Shown: one piece after another, positions 35,290-43,383 of the stretch | How positions within the stretch are numbered: the first letter of the stretch is position 1 | Layout of the letters: every line of letters begins with the position of its first letter | Source of the DNA: NCEH01 sp043195135 | Lineage (GTDB): Bacteria > Pseudomonadota > Alphaproteobacteria > Rhizobiales > Xanthobacteraceae | Strand: one strand, 5' to 3' | Length of the DNA stretch: 64,000 nucleotides | NCBI RefSeq assembly: GCF_043195135.1 | Contig: NZ_JBAFWP010000013.1 | Translations under genes and position numbers: made by a program | Notes under the pieces: model-generated | What the model saw: only the letters and a program-made list of their open reading frames with translations | Told to the model about the DNA's origin: nothing | The model's database searches: none

Positions 35290-35904
35290 ATGAAAACAAC
35301 AATGAAGGTCGGGGGTGGCCTACTGGCCGCATGTGCCCTGTGCTGCGCCGCCACCATATTGCCAGCGATCCTCGCGGGTACTGGTTTGGTGGCGATGGGC
35401 GGTGCTGCCTGGGCATGGGGTGGTGGTGCAGCCGTCCTTGCAATCGCAGCAGCAAGCGGGGCCATTTACATTGCACAACGCAAGCACTCGCCGACCCCAG
35501 CCAGAACGAACGCCAGAAACCTGATCGCGGCGGCGCGTAGCCAAACATGCGGCTGCGGACCCACCGGACAGACGGACGCCGCAATAGCCTGCACCTTGGG
35601 CGCGAACGACTTCAAGACTCGCGCGGGCGAAATCCGGGATCTAGCCAGGCGCTCACTCCGGCACGCAGTCAGAAAGCCGCTTTCGCTCACCCTGACCTAC
35701 GGCATCGAAGCTGCCGACGAAGTTCGCAAGCTCGTCGCGAAGGAAAGTGAATGCTGTCCGTTCCTGACCTTCGGAGTCAGGGAGACGGCAGACGCCATTG
35801 AAGTCGCGATCCTGGCGCCAGCCGCCGCCGCCGAGGCTGCCGACGCGCTGTTCGACCACTTCGCACCAGAACTTGCAGCATCAAAGAACAAGGAGATCGC
35901 ATGA
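35290..35904 (+). CDS. MerF/MerT-like membrane domain fused to a Cys-rich soluble domain
   Basis: The 204-residue protein has two parts. The first ~65 residues have two membrane helices with a vicinal Cys pair (LAACALCCAATILPAILAGTG), like the mercury importers MerF/MerT. The linker has QTCGCG. The remainder has a soluble domain with CTLGANDFKTRAGEIRDLA and, near residue 155, KESECCPFLTFGVRE. That CCPF domain occurs as separate small proteins in other bacteria but its function is not known to me. A vicinal Cys at each end suggests metal or thiol handover across the membrane. It heads a MerR-controlled operon with thioredoxin and CcdA. Confidence 0.72.
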   Translation: MKTTMKVGGGLLAACALCCAATILPAILAGTGLVAMGGAAWAWGGGAAVLAIAAASGAIYIAQRKHSPTPARTNARNLIAAARSQTCGCGPTGQTDAAIACTLGANDFKTRAGEIRDLARRSLRHAVRKPLSLTLTYGIEAADEVRKLVAKESECCPFLTFGVRETADAIEVAILAPAAAAEAADALFDHFAPELAASKNKEIA

Positions 35905-36287
35905 TGCACCGTCGACACTTTCTCGCGCTCGCGGCGGCAGGAGCCGTAGCCGCCACGGCCAAAACGGCACTTGCGGCCGCCGCTTCGCTCCAAGCGATTG
36001 AGGCTGCAATTGCGTCGGGCAAGCCGCTTCTTACCCATGTGACCGCGCCGTGGTGTGGCACCTGCAGACGGCAGAAGCCGATCGTCGCCGAACTGCTCGC
36101 CAAGCCAGAGTTTAGGACACTGACGAAGATCGATGTCGACTTCGACAGCCAAAGGGAAGTCCTGTCGAAGTTCCGGGTGCAAACGCAGGCGACCATGCTT
36201 GTCTTCAAGAATGGCAAGGAGGTCGGTCGTTCAATTGGCGAGACGAACCCCGAAGCCCTTGCGACCTTTTTCAAGCAGGCGCTTTGA
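35901..36287 (+). CDS. Exported thioredoxin-family protein
   Basis: The 128-residue protein has a signal sequence (MMHRRHFLALAAAGAVAATAK) with an RRHFLAL twin-arginine-like motif. A thioredoxin fold follows with the WCGTC active site near residue 52 (TAPWCGTCRRQK). The usual cis-Pro position after TQ has Ala instead, an oddity. It lies between a MerF-like fusion and CcdA with overlapping start and stop (ATGA). The predicted role is a periplasmic reductant kept reduced by CcdA. Confidence 0.85.
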   Translation: MMHRRHFLALAAAGAVAATAKTALAAAASLQAIEAAIASGKPLLTHVTAPWCGTCRRQKPIVAELLAKPEFRTLTKIDVDFDSQREVLSKFRVQTQATMLVFKNGKEVGRSIGETNPEALATFFKQAL

Positions 36288-36289
36288 CT

Positions 36290-36997
36290 ATGGTGCTAGC
36301 GTTCCTGGCAGGCGTCCTTTCGATCCTATCACCCTGCGTGCTTCCCCTGATCCCGGTCGTTCTGACCGGGGCCATCGCCCAGCACCGCCTCGCACCACTG
36401 TGTCTTGCAGTCGGCGTCGCGCTATCATTCACGACGATAGGACTTTTCGTGGCGACAGTGGGATTCTCGATCGGACTGGACATGAACGCCTTTCGCTCCG
36501 CCGCCGCAGTGCTGCTGCTGATCGTTGGTGTGACCCTCGTAGTTCCCCGCTTCCAGGCTGGGTTCGCAGTGGCGGCCGGGCCGGTGAGCGGCTGGGTTCA
36601 AGAGCGCTTCGGCGGCTTCTCTACTACAGGAGTGTCCGGCCAATTCGGTGTGGGACTTCTGCTTGGCGCTGTATGGACCCCATGCGTAGGACCGACCCTC
36701 GGCGCAGCCTCAGTGATGGCGGCGCGCGGGGAAAATCTCGGCTCGGTCGCCCTTACCATGCTTGCCTTTGGGGTCGGTACGTCCGTGCCGTTGCTCTTAC
36801 TTGCAACAATGTCGCGAGAAGCTCTTCTTCGCTGGCGCGGTAAAATGCTGGCCGCATCGACGACGCTCAAGACCGTGCTGGGAGCATTGCTGGTTCTGGC
36901 CGGATTGCTGACGCTGTCAGGCCTTGATCGTGCGATACAGGTCGCGCTGGAAGACATGATGCCCGCGTGGCTTCTGAATGCGGCGACTAGCCTCTGA
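36290..36997 (+). CDS. ccdA: CcdA-type transmembrane thiol reductase
   Basis: The 235-residue polytopic protein has the two CcdA Cys sites: LSILSPCVLPLIPVVLTG near residue 16 and AVWTPCVGPTLGAAS near residue 130. An upstream TTG overlapping the thioredoxin stop is an alternative start. It should transfer electrons from cytoplasmic thioredoxin to the exported thioredoxin encoded just before it. It is a distinct paralogue from the CcdA at 26363 and completes the three-gene operon. Confidence 0.88.
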   Translation: MVLAFLAGVLSILSPCVLPLIPVVLTGAIAQHRLAPLCLAVGVALSFTTIGLFVATVGFSIGLDMNAFRSAAAVLLLIVGVTLVVPRFQAGFAVAAGPVSGWVQERFGGFSTTGVSGQFGVGLLLGAVWTPCVGPTLGAASVMAARGENLGSVALTMLAFGVGTSVPLLLLATMSREALLRWRGKMLAASTTLKTVLGALLVLAGLLTLSGLDRAIQVALEDMMPAWLLNAATSL

Positions 36998-37183
36998 CAC
37001 AAGCCCCTGCGATGCCGTAGCTCACGACCGGGACCAGCCGTGCGAGCATGGCTTCCCCAGCGGAGTACATCTCCAGCCGGCGCAGTGGATCGGGTCGAGC
37101 GAACATCGCTCTGCGGACACTGTTGGGTTCGCGACCTTGATGAAGGTGTTGGTTTGGTTGTGGCCAACGGGTGGCGGCATTGC

Positions 37184-39448
37184 TCAACCAGCGCAGCAGG
37201 ACAGCTTGGCGACGTCCTTGCCGAACGACAGCGCCGCGAGCTTCAGACCCTCGACGGTGGTGAGATACGGAAAGATCGTATCGGCGAGGTCGTCGACGGT
37301 GAGGCCCTGCCGGATCGCGAGCGCCGCGGTCTGGATGCTGTCAGCCCCTTCCGGCGCGAGGATATGCGCGCCAAGCAGCCGACCGCTGCCGGCGTCGGCC
37401 ACGAGCTTGATGAGCCCACGAGTGTCGCGAGCGGCGAGCGCGCGGGGCACCTGGTCGAGACCGATCGTCGAGACACGGACGGCATGCCCGGCCGCGCGCG
37501 CCGCGGCCTCGGTCAGGCCGACGCTCGCCACTTGCGGGTCGGTGAACACGATGGCCGGCATGGCGCTGTTGTCGTAGCGCAGGTTGTCGCCATTGAGAGC
37601 GTTCTTGGCCGCGAGCTTGGCGCCATAGGCGGCCATGTAGACGAACTGGTCGCGGCCGGTGACGTCGCCGGCAGCATAGATGCCGGCGATGGTGGTGCGC
37701 ATGCGGTCGTCGACGACGATGCCGCCCTTCGGCGAGACGGCGATCCCGTACTCGGCAAGCCCAAGACCTTCAATGTTGGGCGCGCGCCCGGTGGTGATCA
37801 GCACCTGATCGGCGTCGATCGTCGTGTTCTGGCGGTCGCGCGAAACATCGAGCGAAATGCCGATCTCGGTCTTGCGGATCGCACGGTAGGCGATGCCGGA
37901 GACCACGGTGATCCCTTCGTCCTCAAAATATCCCGTCAGCGCCGCGCCGATTTCTGGCTCGGCTTCGGGGAGAAGACGAGACCGGCAGACGAGCGTCACC
38001 TTGACGCCGGCGCGGGCAAACATCTGGGCGAGCTCCGCCCCGATATAGCCGCCGCCGATGACGAGCAACGATCGCGGCAGCTCCTCGAGGTCGAGCGCCG
38101 TCGTGCTGGTCAGATACGGTACCGCCTCGATGCCAGGGATGGCGGGCACCGCTGGCCGCGCGCCGGTCGCGATGATGATCTTGCCGGCGGGAATACGCGC
38201 GCCTTTCACCTCGATGCCGCCGTTTACGAGTCGCGCCGCGCCCTCGCGATAGGCGATGCCGTTATAGGCTGGCAGCAGGTCGGCATATTTGGCCTGGCGC
38301 AGTTCGGAAACGAGCGCATCCTTCTGACGAACGGTTCCGCGCCAGTTGGTCAGTTCGGCTTCGGCCGCGATGCCGGCAAAGCGCGCCGCCACGCGAGCGT
38401 TGTGGAGCGTCTCGGCGGCGCGGATCAGGGTCTTCGATGGCACGCATCCGATATTGACGCAGGTGCCGCCGATGGTGCCGCTGCCGACGAGAGCCACTTG
38501 TGCGCCCTGATCGGCGGCCGTGATTGAAGCCGAGAAGCCGGCCGAGCCGGCGCCGATGACAACGAGATCGTAGGTGCCACCATTGCGACCGTTCGCGCGG
38601 AACGGGCTGTCTGCTAATGAGCCGATCGTCGATGTCGAGCCGGCCGACGGTCGCGGCACCGCATCAAGGCCCGCAAGACTCGGCCCGAAGAGAGCCCGAC
38701 CGGCCTCCAGGCCTTCCTCGATCGACAGCCGAAATCCGAGCTCGTCCGGAGCCTGTTCACGGCGCCAGGCAGAGAGATGGTCGTCAGAGCAGAAGAAGGC
38801 GGTCGTCGCGCACAGCGAGTCTGCGGCGCAAGCGCCTTCATAGCGGACGCTTTGCCACAATACCGCGGTCCGCGGCTCGATCTGGGCCAGCGCCCGTCCT
38901 TGGTCGCGCGTGGCGATCCGGATCGGCGCGCCACAGTGGCGGCAGCGCGAGGCTATTGCGATGTCGCGAGCGGTCATGGCGCCGATGCCGAGCGCGTCGA
39001 CCGCGCACATGGCGTTGAGAACACGTCGGTCCAGTGTGACCCGGTGGCCTGTGTCCCGGTCGGTGAAGGGATAGGCACCGACGATCCGCTCGCCGTCGAG
39101 AACGAGCAGGTCGCGACGGCGGAGCTCTTCGAGCAGAGCCTGGATCGCCGTCTCATTCACTCCCGCACGCTCGGCGAGCGCGTCTGGAGTCGGGGCTCGA
39201 CCATCTTCCGCATAGAGCTGCAGCAGCGCGACGCGAACTCGGTCCGTGGCGGTGTCATAGCCGCTCCAGCGGTCGAACACATGGTCGGAGCCGACCATGG
39301 CCAGCAGGGCGTCTTGGACCGCCGGCGATGTGATCACGGACCAGTCCGGAAACGTCACGTTTGGCCGCACCGGGTAACTCGGCAGTGTCGCGGCTTCCGA
39401 AGCCACAGCCTTGTTCCGAGGCGAGGACGATGCGCAGCAATCGTTCAT
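37184..39448 (-). CDS. merA: Fused organomercurial lyase-mercuric reductase (MerB-MerA)
   Basis: A single 754-residue frame joins two enzymes. Residues about 30-240 look like alkylmercury lyase: an N-terminal winged helix (LAERAGVNETAIQALLEELR), then CAVD at 148-151 (catalytic Cys and Asp) and a second Cys in SLCATTAFFC near 213. After a Ser/Pro linker, residues about 293-754 are mercuric reductase: VVIGAGSAGFSAS, the redox pair GGTCVNIGCVPSK, VIGGGYIGAELA, and the C-terminal KLSCCAG that delivers Hg2+. MerA's usual N-terminal NmerA domain is absent; MerB takes its place. The enzyme would split C-Hg bonds and reduce Hg2+ to Hg0 in one polypeptide. The start overlaps the merF stop (ATGA). Confidence 0.88.
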   Translation of the reverse strand: MNDCCASSSPRNKAVASEAATLPSYPVRPNVTFPDWSVITSPAVQDALLAMVGSDHVFDRWSGYDTATDRVRVALLQLYAEDGRAPTPDALAERAGVNETAIQALLEELRRRDLLVLDGERIVGAYPFTDRDTGHRVTLDRRVLNAMCAVDALGIGAMTARDIAIASRCRHCGAPIRIATRDQGRALAQIEPRTAVLWQSVRYEGACAADSLCATTAFFCSDDHLSAWRREQAPDELGFRLSIEEGLEAGRALFGPSLAGLDAVPRPSAGSTSTIGSLADSPFRANGRNGGTYDLVVIGAGSAGFSASITAADQGAQVALVGSGTIGGTCVNIGCVPSKTLIRAAETLHNARVAARFAGIAAEAELTNWRGTVRQKDALVSELRQAKYADLLPAYNGIAYREGAARLVNGGIEVKGARIPAGKIIIATGARPAVPAIPGIEAVPYLTSTTALDLEELPRSLLVIGGGYIGAELAQMFARAGVKVTLVCRSRLLPEAEPEIGAALTGYFEDEGITVVSGIAYRAIRKTEIGISLDVSRDRQNTTIDADQVLITTGRAPNIEGLGLAEYGIAVSPKGGIVVDDRMRTTIAGIYAAGDVTGRDQFVYMAAYGAKLAAKNALNGDNLRYDNSAMPAIVFTDPQVASVGLTEAAARAAGHAVRVSTIGLDQVPRALAARDTRGLIKLVADAGSGRLLGAHILAPEGADSIQTAALAIRQGLTVDDLADTIFPYLTTVEGLKLAALSFGKDVAKLSCCAG

Positions 39449-39693
39449 GGCTTCACGCCTTCCTTGTGAATCTTCATCTCGCAGCCCGCAACCCTTGCCC
39501 GGCGATGATGGATGCCCCACGCGGCGAGACCGAGGCCCGCGACCATCAGAGGAAGCACCACCAGACCCGCACCTGCCAGCCACGCGCCAAGGCCGGCCAA
39601 GGGCAGGCCCACGGCGAGGAACGGCGCTGCGCAGCAGATCGCGGCGAGAATGGCGCCAACCATGCCTGCACGGACCAGGGCGCGGTCACTCAT
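39445..39693 (-). CDS. merF: MerF-type mercury import protein
   Basis: The 82-residue protein has two membrane helices and the vicinal Cys pair near residue 21 (GAILAAICCAAPFLAV), with another Cys near the C-terminus (VAGCEMKIH). Length and layout fit MerF, which carries Hg2+ across the inner membrane. The start (MSDRALVRAG) is chosen because the upstream extension overlaps merP. The merP stop is two bases upstream and the merBA start overlaps the stop, giving a tight operon. Confidence 0.88.
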   Translation of the reverse strand: MSDRALVRAGMVGAILAAICCAAPFLAVGLPLAGLGAWLAGAGLVVLPLMVAGLGLAAWGIHHRRARVAGCEMKIHKEGVKP

Positions 39694-39694
39694 C

Positions 39695-39988
39695 TCAACT
39701 GCCCTGTTGCATAAGATGGGCCGGATAGCCGGCATTGATGCTGGCGGTGGCGATGGCGGCTGGGTTCGTCTTCGTGTCATCGTAGGTCACGGTCGCGGTC
39801 TTGGCTTGGAACGAGACGGCGACCTTCGCGACGCCGGGGACCGCCGCGATCGAGCTCTTCACGATATAGGGACATGAGGCGCAGGTCATGTTGTCGACGG
39901 CGAAGGTGACGGTGCGCTCGCCGGCCCAGGCGGCCGGAGCCAACATCATCGAGATGACCAGAGCGAACGCGCTCAAATACTTGTTCAT
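39695..39988 (-). CDS. merP: MerP periplasmic mercury-binding protein
   Basis: The 97-residue protein has a signal peptide (MNKYLSAFALVISMMLAPAAWA) and an HMA-type fold with NMTCASCPYIVKSSI, where the two cysteines bind Hg2+ and pass it to MerT or MerF. It is preceded by a GGAG ribosome site and sits between merT and merF. The gene is complete. Confidence 0.92.
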   Translation of the reverse strand: MNKYLSAFALVISMMLAPAAWAGERTVTFAVDNMTCASCPYIVKSSIAAVPGVAKVAVSFQAKTATVTYDDTKTNPAAIATASINAGYPAHLMQQGS

Positions 39989-40010
39989 GGGTCGGGTCTC
40001 CTTTTTGGTG

Positions 40011-40436
40011 TCAGGCGCGAAGCAACAGTGGGGCGACGTAGTCGAAAGCAAACGCGGCGATCACGAGCATAGTCGCGATCCAGAGCGCGAGCTGCACGAG
40101 GCGGCTGGGAATGGGGCGCGCGCAGCCTGCGCCGTCGGCGCAGGCTCGCCGTGGCTTCCAGTAGACGAGATAGAAGCCGTATCCGAGAAGGCCTGCCGTT
40201 CCGGCGACGAAGATCGGCTTGTAGGGTGCAAGCGCCGTCAGATTGCCGATCCAAGCGCCGCCAATGCCGAGGCTGAACAGGATCAGCGGCACGACGCAGC
40301 AGGACGAGGCGGCGAGCGCGCCGAGAATGCCGCCGACGGCGATCAAGCGCTGCCGTCCGACCTCGCCCCGTTCCGACGCAGAGAGATTGGCCGCAGCGGG
40401 CGCTGCGTCTGCTGTTTCCGATCGTGATACAACCAT
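40011..40436 (-). CDS. merT: MerT mercury transport protein
   Basis: The 141-residue inner-membrane protein has three hydrophobic helices, a vicinal Cys pair in helix 1 (LAASSCCVVPLILFS) and a second pair in the cytoplasmic loop (RRACADGAGCARP). This is the MerT pattern. It takes Hg2+ from MerP and hands it to MerA. It is the first gene of the mer operon, 42 bases from the start of the MerR-type promoter. Confidence 0.92.
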   Translation of the reverse strand: MVVSRSETADAAPAAANLSASERGEVGRQRLIAVGGILGALAASSCCVVPLILFSLGIGGAWIGNLTALAPYKPIFVAGTAGLLGYGFYLVYWKPRRACADGAGCARPIPSRLVQLALWIATMLVIAAFAFDYVAPLLLRA

Positions 40437-40477
40437 GTCCGACCTCTCTTCCCTTGCCGAAATCCCAAGCGTGCCGT

Positions 40478-40508
40478 AGCATGCGGTCTGTAGTCACTAC
40501 AGGGTCAA
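40478..40508 (-). promoter_or_regulatory. mer operator/promoter (MerR type)
   Basis: Reading on the minus strand, TTGACC and CATGCT are 19 bases apart with the perfect dyad CTGTAG-TGA-CTACAG in the spacer. MerR binds such a dyad and activates merTPF-BA when Hg2+ is present. The 15-base dyad is identical to that at 21891-21921 in the lead/cadmium island. Confidence 0.85.
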
Positions 40509-40521
40509 GAGGTTTTTTGCG

Positions 40522-40986
40522 ATGCGCGATAACGCTCTGGTAAAGGGAAAGGGCTTACAGCGGTCCGAGCTCGCCGAGCGGACGGGCTGCAACCTGGAGA
40601 CCGTCCGCTACTACGAGAAAGTCGGCCTTCTGCCCGAGCCGCCACGCACGACCAGCGGCTATCGCAGCTACGACACGACGCACGAGCGGCGCCTTCGCTT
40701 CGTCCTGCGGGCGCGCGAGCTTGGCTTCTCTCTTGACGAGATCCGCGAACTCTTGCGTCTCGTCGACGAGCGCGACCAACCTTGCGCAGAGGCGCGCGCT
40801 GTCGCTGCCGCTCATCTTGACGACGTGCGTGCGAAGATCGCCGATCTGAAACGCATGGAGCGGGTGTTGAAGGACGTGGTCGCGCAATGTGCGGACGGGA
40901 CGTTGCCGGAATGCCCGTTGATAGAGACGCTATTCCGGAAGGAGGCGATATCGGATCAAGCCGCCTCGCGGTCGGCGGCTCGATAG
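40522..40986 (+). CDS. merR: Mercuric-ion-responsive regulator MerR
   Basis: The 154-residue protein has a MerR winged helix (LQRSELAERTGCNLETVRYYEKVGL) and the three Hg-binding cysteines in family context: DQPCAEARAV, VVAQCADGTLPECPLIETL. It is divergent from merT with the operator between them. It represses in the absence and activates in the presence of Hg2+. The 3' end overlaps a fragment of an AbiEi antitoxin gene on the other strand, showing the cassette boundary. Confidence 0.92.
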   Translation: MRDNALVKGKGLQRSELAERTGCNLETVRYYEKVGLLPEPPRTTSGYRSYDTTHERRLRFVLRARELGFSLDEIRELLRLVDERDQPCAEARAVAAAHLDDVRAKIADLKRMERVLKDVVAQCADGTLPECPLIETLFRKEAISDQAASRSAAR

Positions 40987-41186
40987 AGTCCGTAGCCAAC
41001 TTTGACGAGCAGACCTTCGCCACACATCCGGCTCAGGTAACAGCGGGGAATACCGATGTTCGTGAGATCGCGCGTTCGCACTATCCCTCGCTTTCGGACA
41101 AGCGCGACCGCGCGATCCCGAAGCGATGGCGGCGGCCCGCCTGCGAGGCGTAGTGCTTCCGCGCGGTCCCGGTCACGTTTTCGCAT
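40956..41186 (-). pseudogene. AbiEi-type antitoxin, N-terminal fragment
   Basis: The 76-residue reading MRKRDRDRAEALRLAGG, then LRDRAVALVRKRGIVRTRDLTNIGIPRCYLSRMCGEGLLVKVGYGLYR is the N-terminal winged helix of AbiEi-type antitoxins (type IV toxin-antitoxin systems). The body of the protein is missing because the mer cassette begins within it near 40965. No AbiEii toxin gene is present. Confidence 0.65.
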
Positions 41187-41218
41187 TTTCTGCGGCTGTG
41201 GCGTGTCCAATCGTAGTG

Positions 41219-41986
41219 CTACGGCGAATTCGTAATTCGCATTTTCGTCGACCCCGGGGAGCCAATCTCCGCGACGAGTTCCTCGCGTGCCCTCTCGGAG
41301 CGATCCTTCGCGTAGCGGCTGAGATCTCGGCCGACGCGGCGAGGATCCGCCGTCCAATGCACAGTTTCATGGCTGAGCACGGCGACGTAGGAGGCCGCAT
41401 CGCGGAACGTCTCGAACGGGGGCATCTGGATATGGTCGGTCGAGGGCGAGTAGAATGCCTGCGAGCCACCATGCCGGATCGCAGCGCCGGTGTGGACGAA
41501 GAAGCGATCAGCATGCTCGATCCGCTCGACGGGATCGAGAGCCGGCGACGGCCGGTGATAAAAGTGCTCCGGCAAACCCTCAACCTGGTCGACGTTGAAC
41601 ACGCTATACGCCTTGAGGAATGGCACATCCCGCTCGACCTCCTCACCATGGCCGTCGGTCTCGGTTTTCGTGAACCGGCTCGCATAGATGACCATCGCCG
41701 CCGTCTCGCCCTTGCGGACGTGTGCGCCGAGTTCGTTTGCCTGCCTGAAGGTCATCCAGATGGGAGACGCAAAGCCCCGCGCCACGCCTTCCGACCACAG
41801 CAGCAGGACATTCATGCCCGTATAAGGCTCGCCGTTGTGGCGCAGCGGTCGGGTGATCCGGCCGGTGGTGTTCGCCGCGCTCCACGGCCGCACCCAGGGG
41901 CGAACGCCCTTCTCCAGCTCCGCGACGATGCGCTCGGTGATGCGCGCATAGATGTCCGCGCGCCGTCCTTCTTCCTTCCTGCTCAT
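41219..41986 (-). pseudogene. ardC: ArdC-family protein, C-terminus truncated
   Basis: The ATG at 41986 follows CAGGAAA. The 255-residue frame has the ArdC N-terminal domain (ADIYARITERIVAELEKGVRPW) and the zincin motif SHETVHWTADP. After REELVAEIG the sequence switches to SPGSTKMRITNSP and stops, losing about 40-50 residues of the C-terminal helix region. The break at about 41262 coincides with the edge of the AbiEi/mer cassette. The metal-site residues up to the EELVAEIG helix remain, so residual activity cannot be excluded, but truncation is clear. It differs from the intact ArdC at 2111. Confidence 0.72.
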
Positions 41987-42296
41987 TTTCCTGAATCTCC
42001 GGTACCGGAGCCGCACCCGTTGCGGCCCGTCGCGGGGTCCGAGGCCGGGGATTCAAGGGAACGGCGCACCCAGGGGGCCGCAACGAAGTGAAGGGCGGCG
42101 AAGCCGATGCGCCGGCTCCTGGCCCCGGCAGGACCAACACCGGGACGGGCCGCAAGGGCGCGCCGTTGCCCGCCTCCTGTTCCGAATGGGCTCTCCGGAG
42201 AGGCGCGACATGCGAATAGGCCGGCCTCTTGCGAGACCGGCCCTGGCACACCTGCGAAATAATAAAGGGCGGGGCCGAAGCCCCGCCCGAGGCGGC

Positions 42297-42881
42297 TCAG
42301 CCGAAAGCCGCCATCTGAAGCGCAGCGGCCTTGCGGCGGACGCTCTGGCCTGTCGTCTCAGCCACGCGCTCGAACGGCTTCCAGCACTCACCGACGACGC
42401 GTTCGTAGGCGGCGACGGCGCCCTCGGCAGCCATGCAGAGGGCATGAGACTGGAGGCCCATATCGGCGGCGAACTCGCGCTTGCGCTGCGCCGCGCTGTC
42501 GAAGCCGACGGGACCATCGAGGTCCTCATCCCGGGTGTCGTTGGCGGACTTGGCGGTGGCATCCCGGGCTTCTGTGACGGACCGGGTGTAGAACTGCCCT
42601 GCCCCGTACGCGGAACCGACGAACGCCCCGACGATGCGCTGGAGATGGATCTGCATCGCGCGCTCGCCGAGGCCCTCGCCGAGGCTCTCCGCGGTCTCGA
42701 CGATCAGGCGTTCATGGATCTCGCGGATGCCCTCGCTGTCGAGGACGGCAAGGCCGAAGCTCTCGGAGATCAGTGCGGCCTGGGTGGCGTTTGGGCAGGC
42801 GAGGCGGACCATTTCGAGGCTGGTGCCCTTGCGGAGCGGAACGACACGGGCGGGCGAACGGGAAGCGACGATCTTGGCCAT
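42297..42881 (-). CDS. Conserved-type plasmid hypothetical protein (194 aa)
   Basis: The start ATG at 42881 follows GAAAGGAC (MAKIVASRSPARVVPLRKG). The protein is helical and soluble, with MAAEGAVAAYERVVGECWKPF near the C-terminus and an Ala/Glu-rich middle. It has no signal or known motif. It is one of several minus-strand genes of backbone B with a long structured 5' leader. I do not recognise a family. Confidence 0.65.
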   Translation of the reverse strand: MAKIVASRSPARVVPLRKGTSLEMVRLACPNATQAALISESFGLAVLDSEGIREIHERLIVETAESLGEGLGERAMQIHLQRIVGAFVGSAYGAGQFYTRSVTEARDATAKSANDTRDEDLDGPVGFDSAAQRKREFAADMGLQSHALCMAAEGAVAAYERVVGECWKPFERVAETTGQSVRRKAAALQMAAFG

Positions 42882-43383
42882 GGAATGTCCTTTCTTCGGA
42901 TGCTCCCGGGGCTCGAACCGGCACCCTGCCGATCTGCCCTTCGGGTGCGGTCGAGAGAAACCGGCGAATGCCGGAGGCTTCCGGGTCCGGCCTCGCCAAA
43001 GCGAGCAGAGATGGCCTGCGGACAAGCAGGGCTTCCAGCCCTCGCGCGGGACGCTGGCCCGATCTGCCGAGCGCGACGATGCCGGCCGCTCTGCGGCGCG
43101 AAGCGGCCTTGAAACCTCTGGCCGCCGGTTTACGACCGCAGCAAAACCCGAGGGGGTGATCGGCGGCGCCGGACCTCCCGGTGCCGGAAGCAACCGGAAA
43201 AAGGCCCTGGCCGGCCAGGCTTCCTGATGGCCTATGTCAATCAACCTGCGTGCGCACGGGCCTGAGAACGTGCGCCAACCTTAATCGGACATCCACGTCC
43301 TCCGTTTCAAGACATTGAAAGCGAAGCCACCGCCGGCAAGCGTCGGCGGTGGGTCGTCACTGGAAAAAGGATGACGGGCGCGA
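42882..43383. other. Structured leader region upstream of the 194-aa protein gene
   Basis: About 500 bases without a gene. The minus-strand leader contains several GC-rich hairpins: GCACCC/GGGTGC (42941-42962), CCGGC-GAAT-GCCGG (42961-42976) and CGGA/TCCG. The distal part (43230-43380) is less GC-rich and holds an inverted repeat around CCACCGCCG/CGGCGGTGG at 43328-43353 that could terminate the parB-like gene transcript. Confidence 0.5.

Noticed and set aside
37040..38527. 495-residue plus-strand frame opposite the merB-merA gene
   Set aside because: Antisense shadow; the opposite strand has all mercuric reductase motifs in order.
42900..42930. GGTTCGAGCC on the minus strand resembling a tRNA T-arm, possibly a tRNA att fragment
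   Set aside because: The five-base stems around the loop do not pair, and there is no acceptor, D-arm or anticodon arm upstream.
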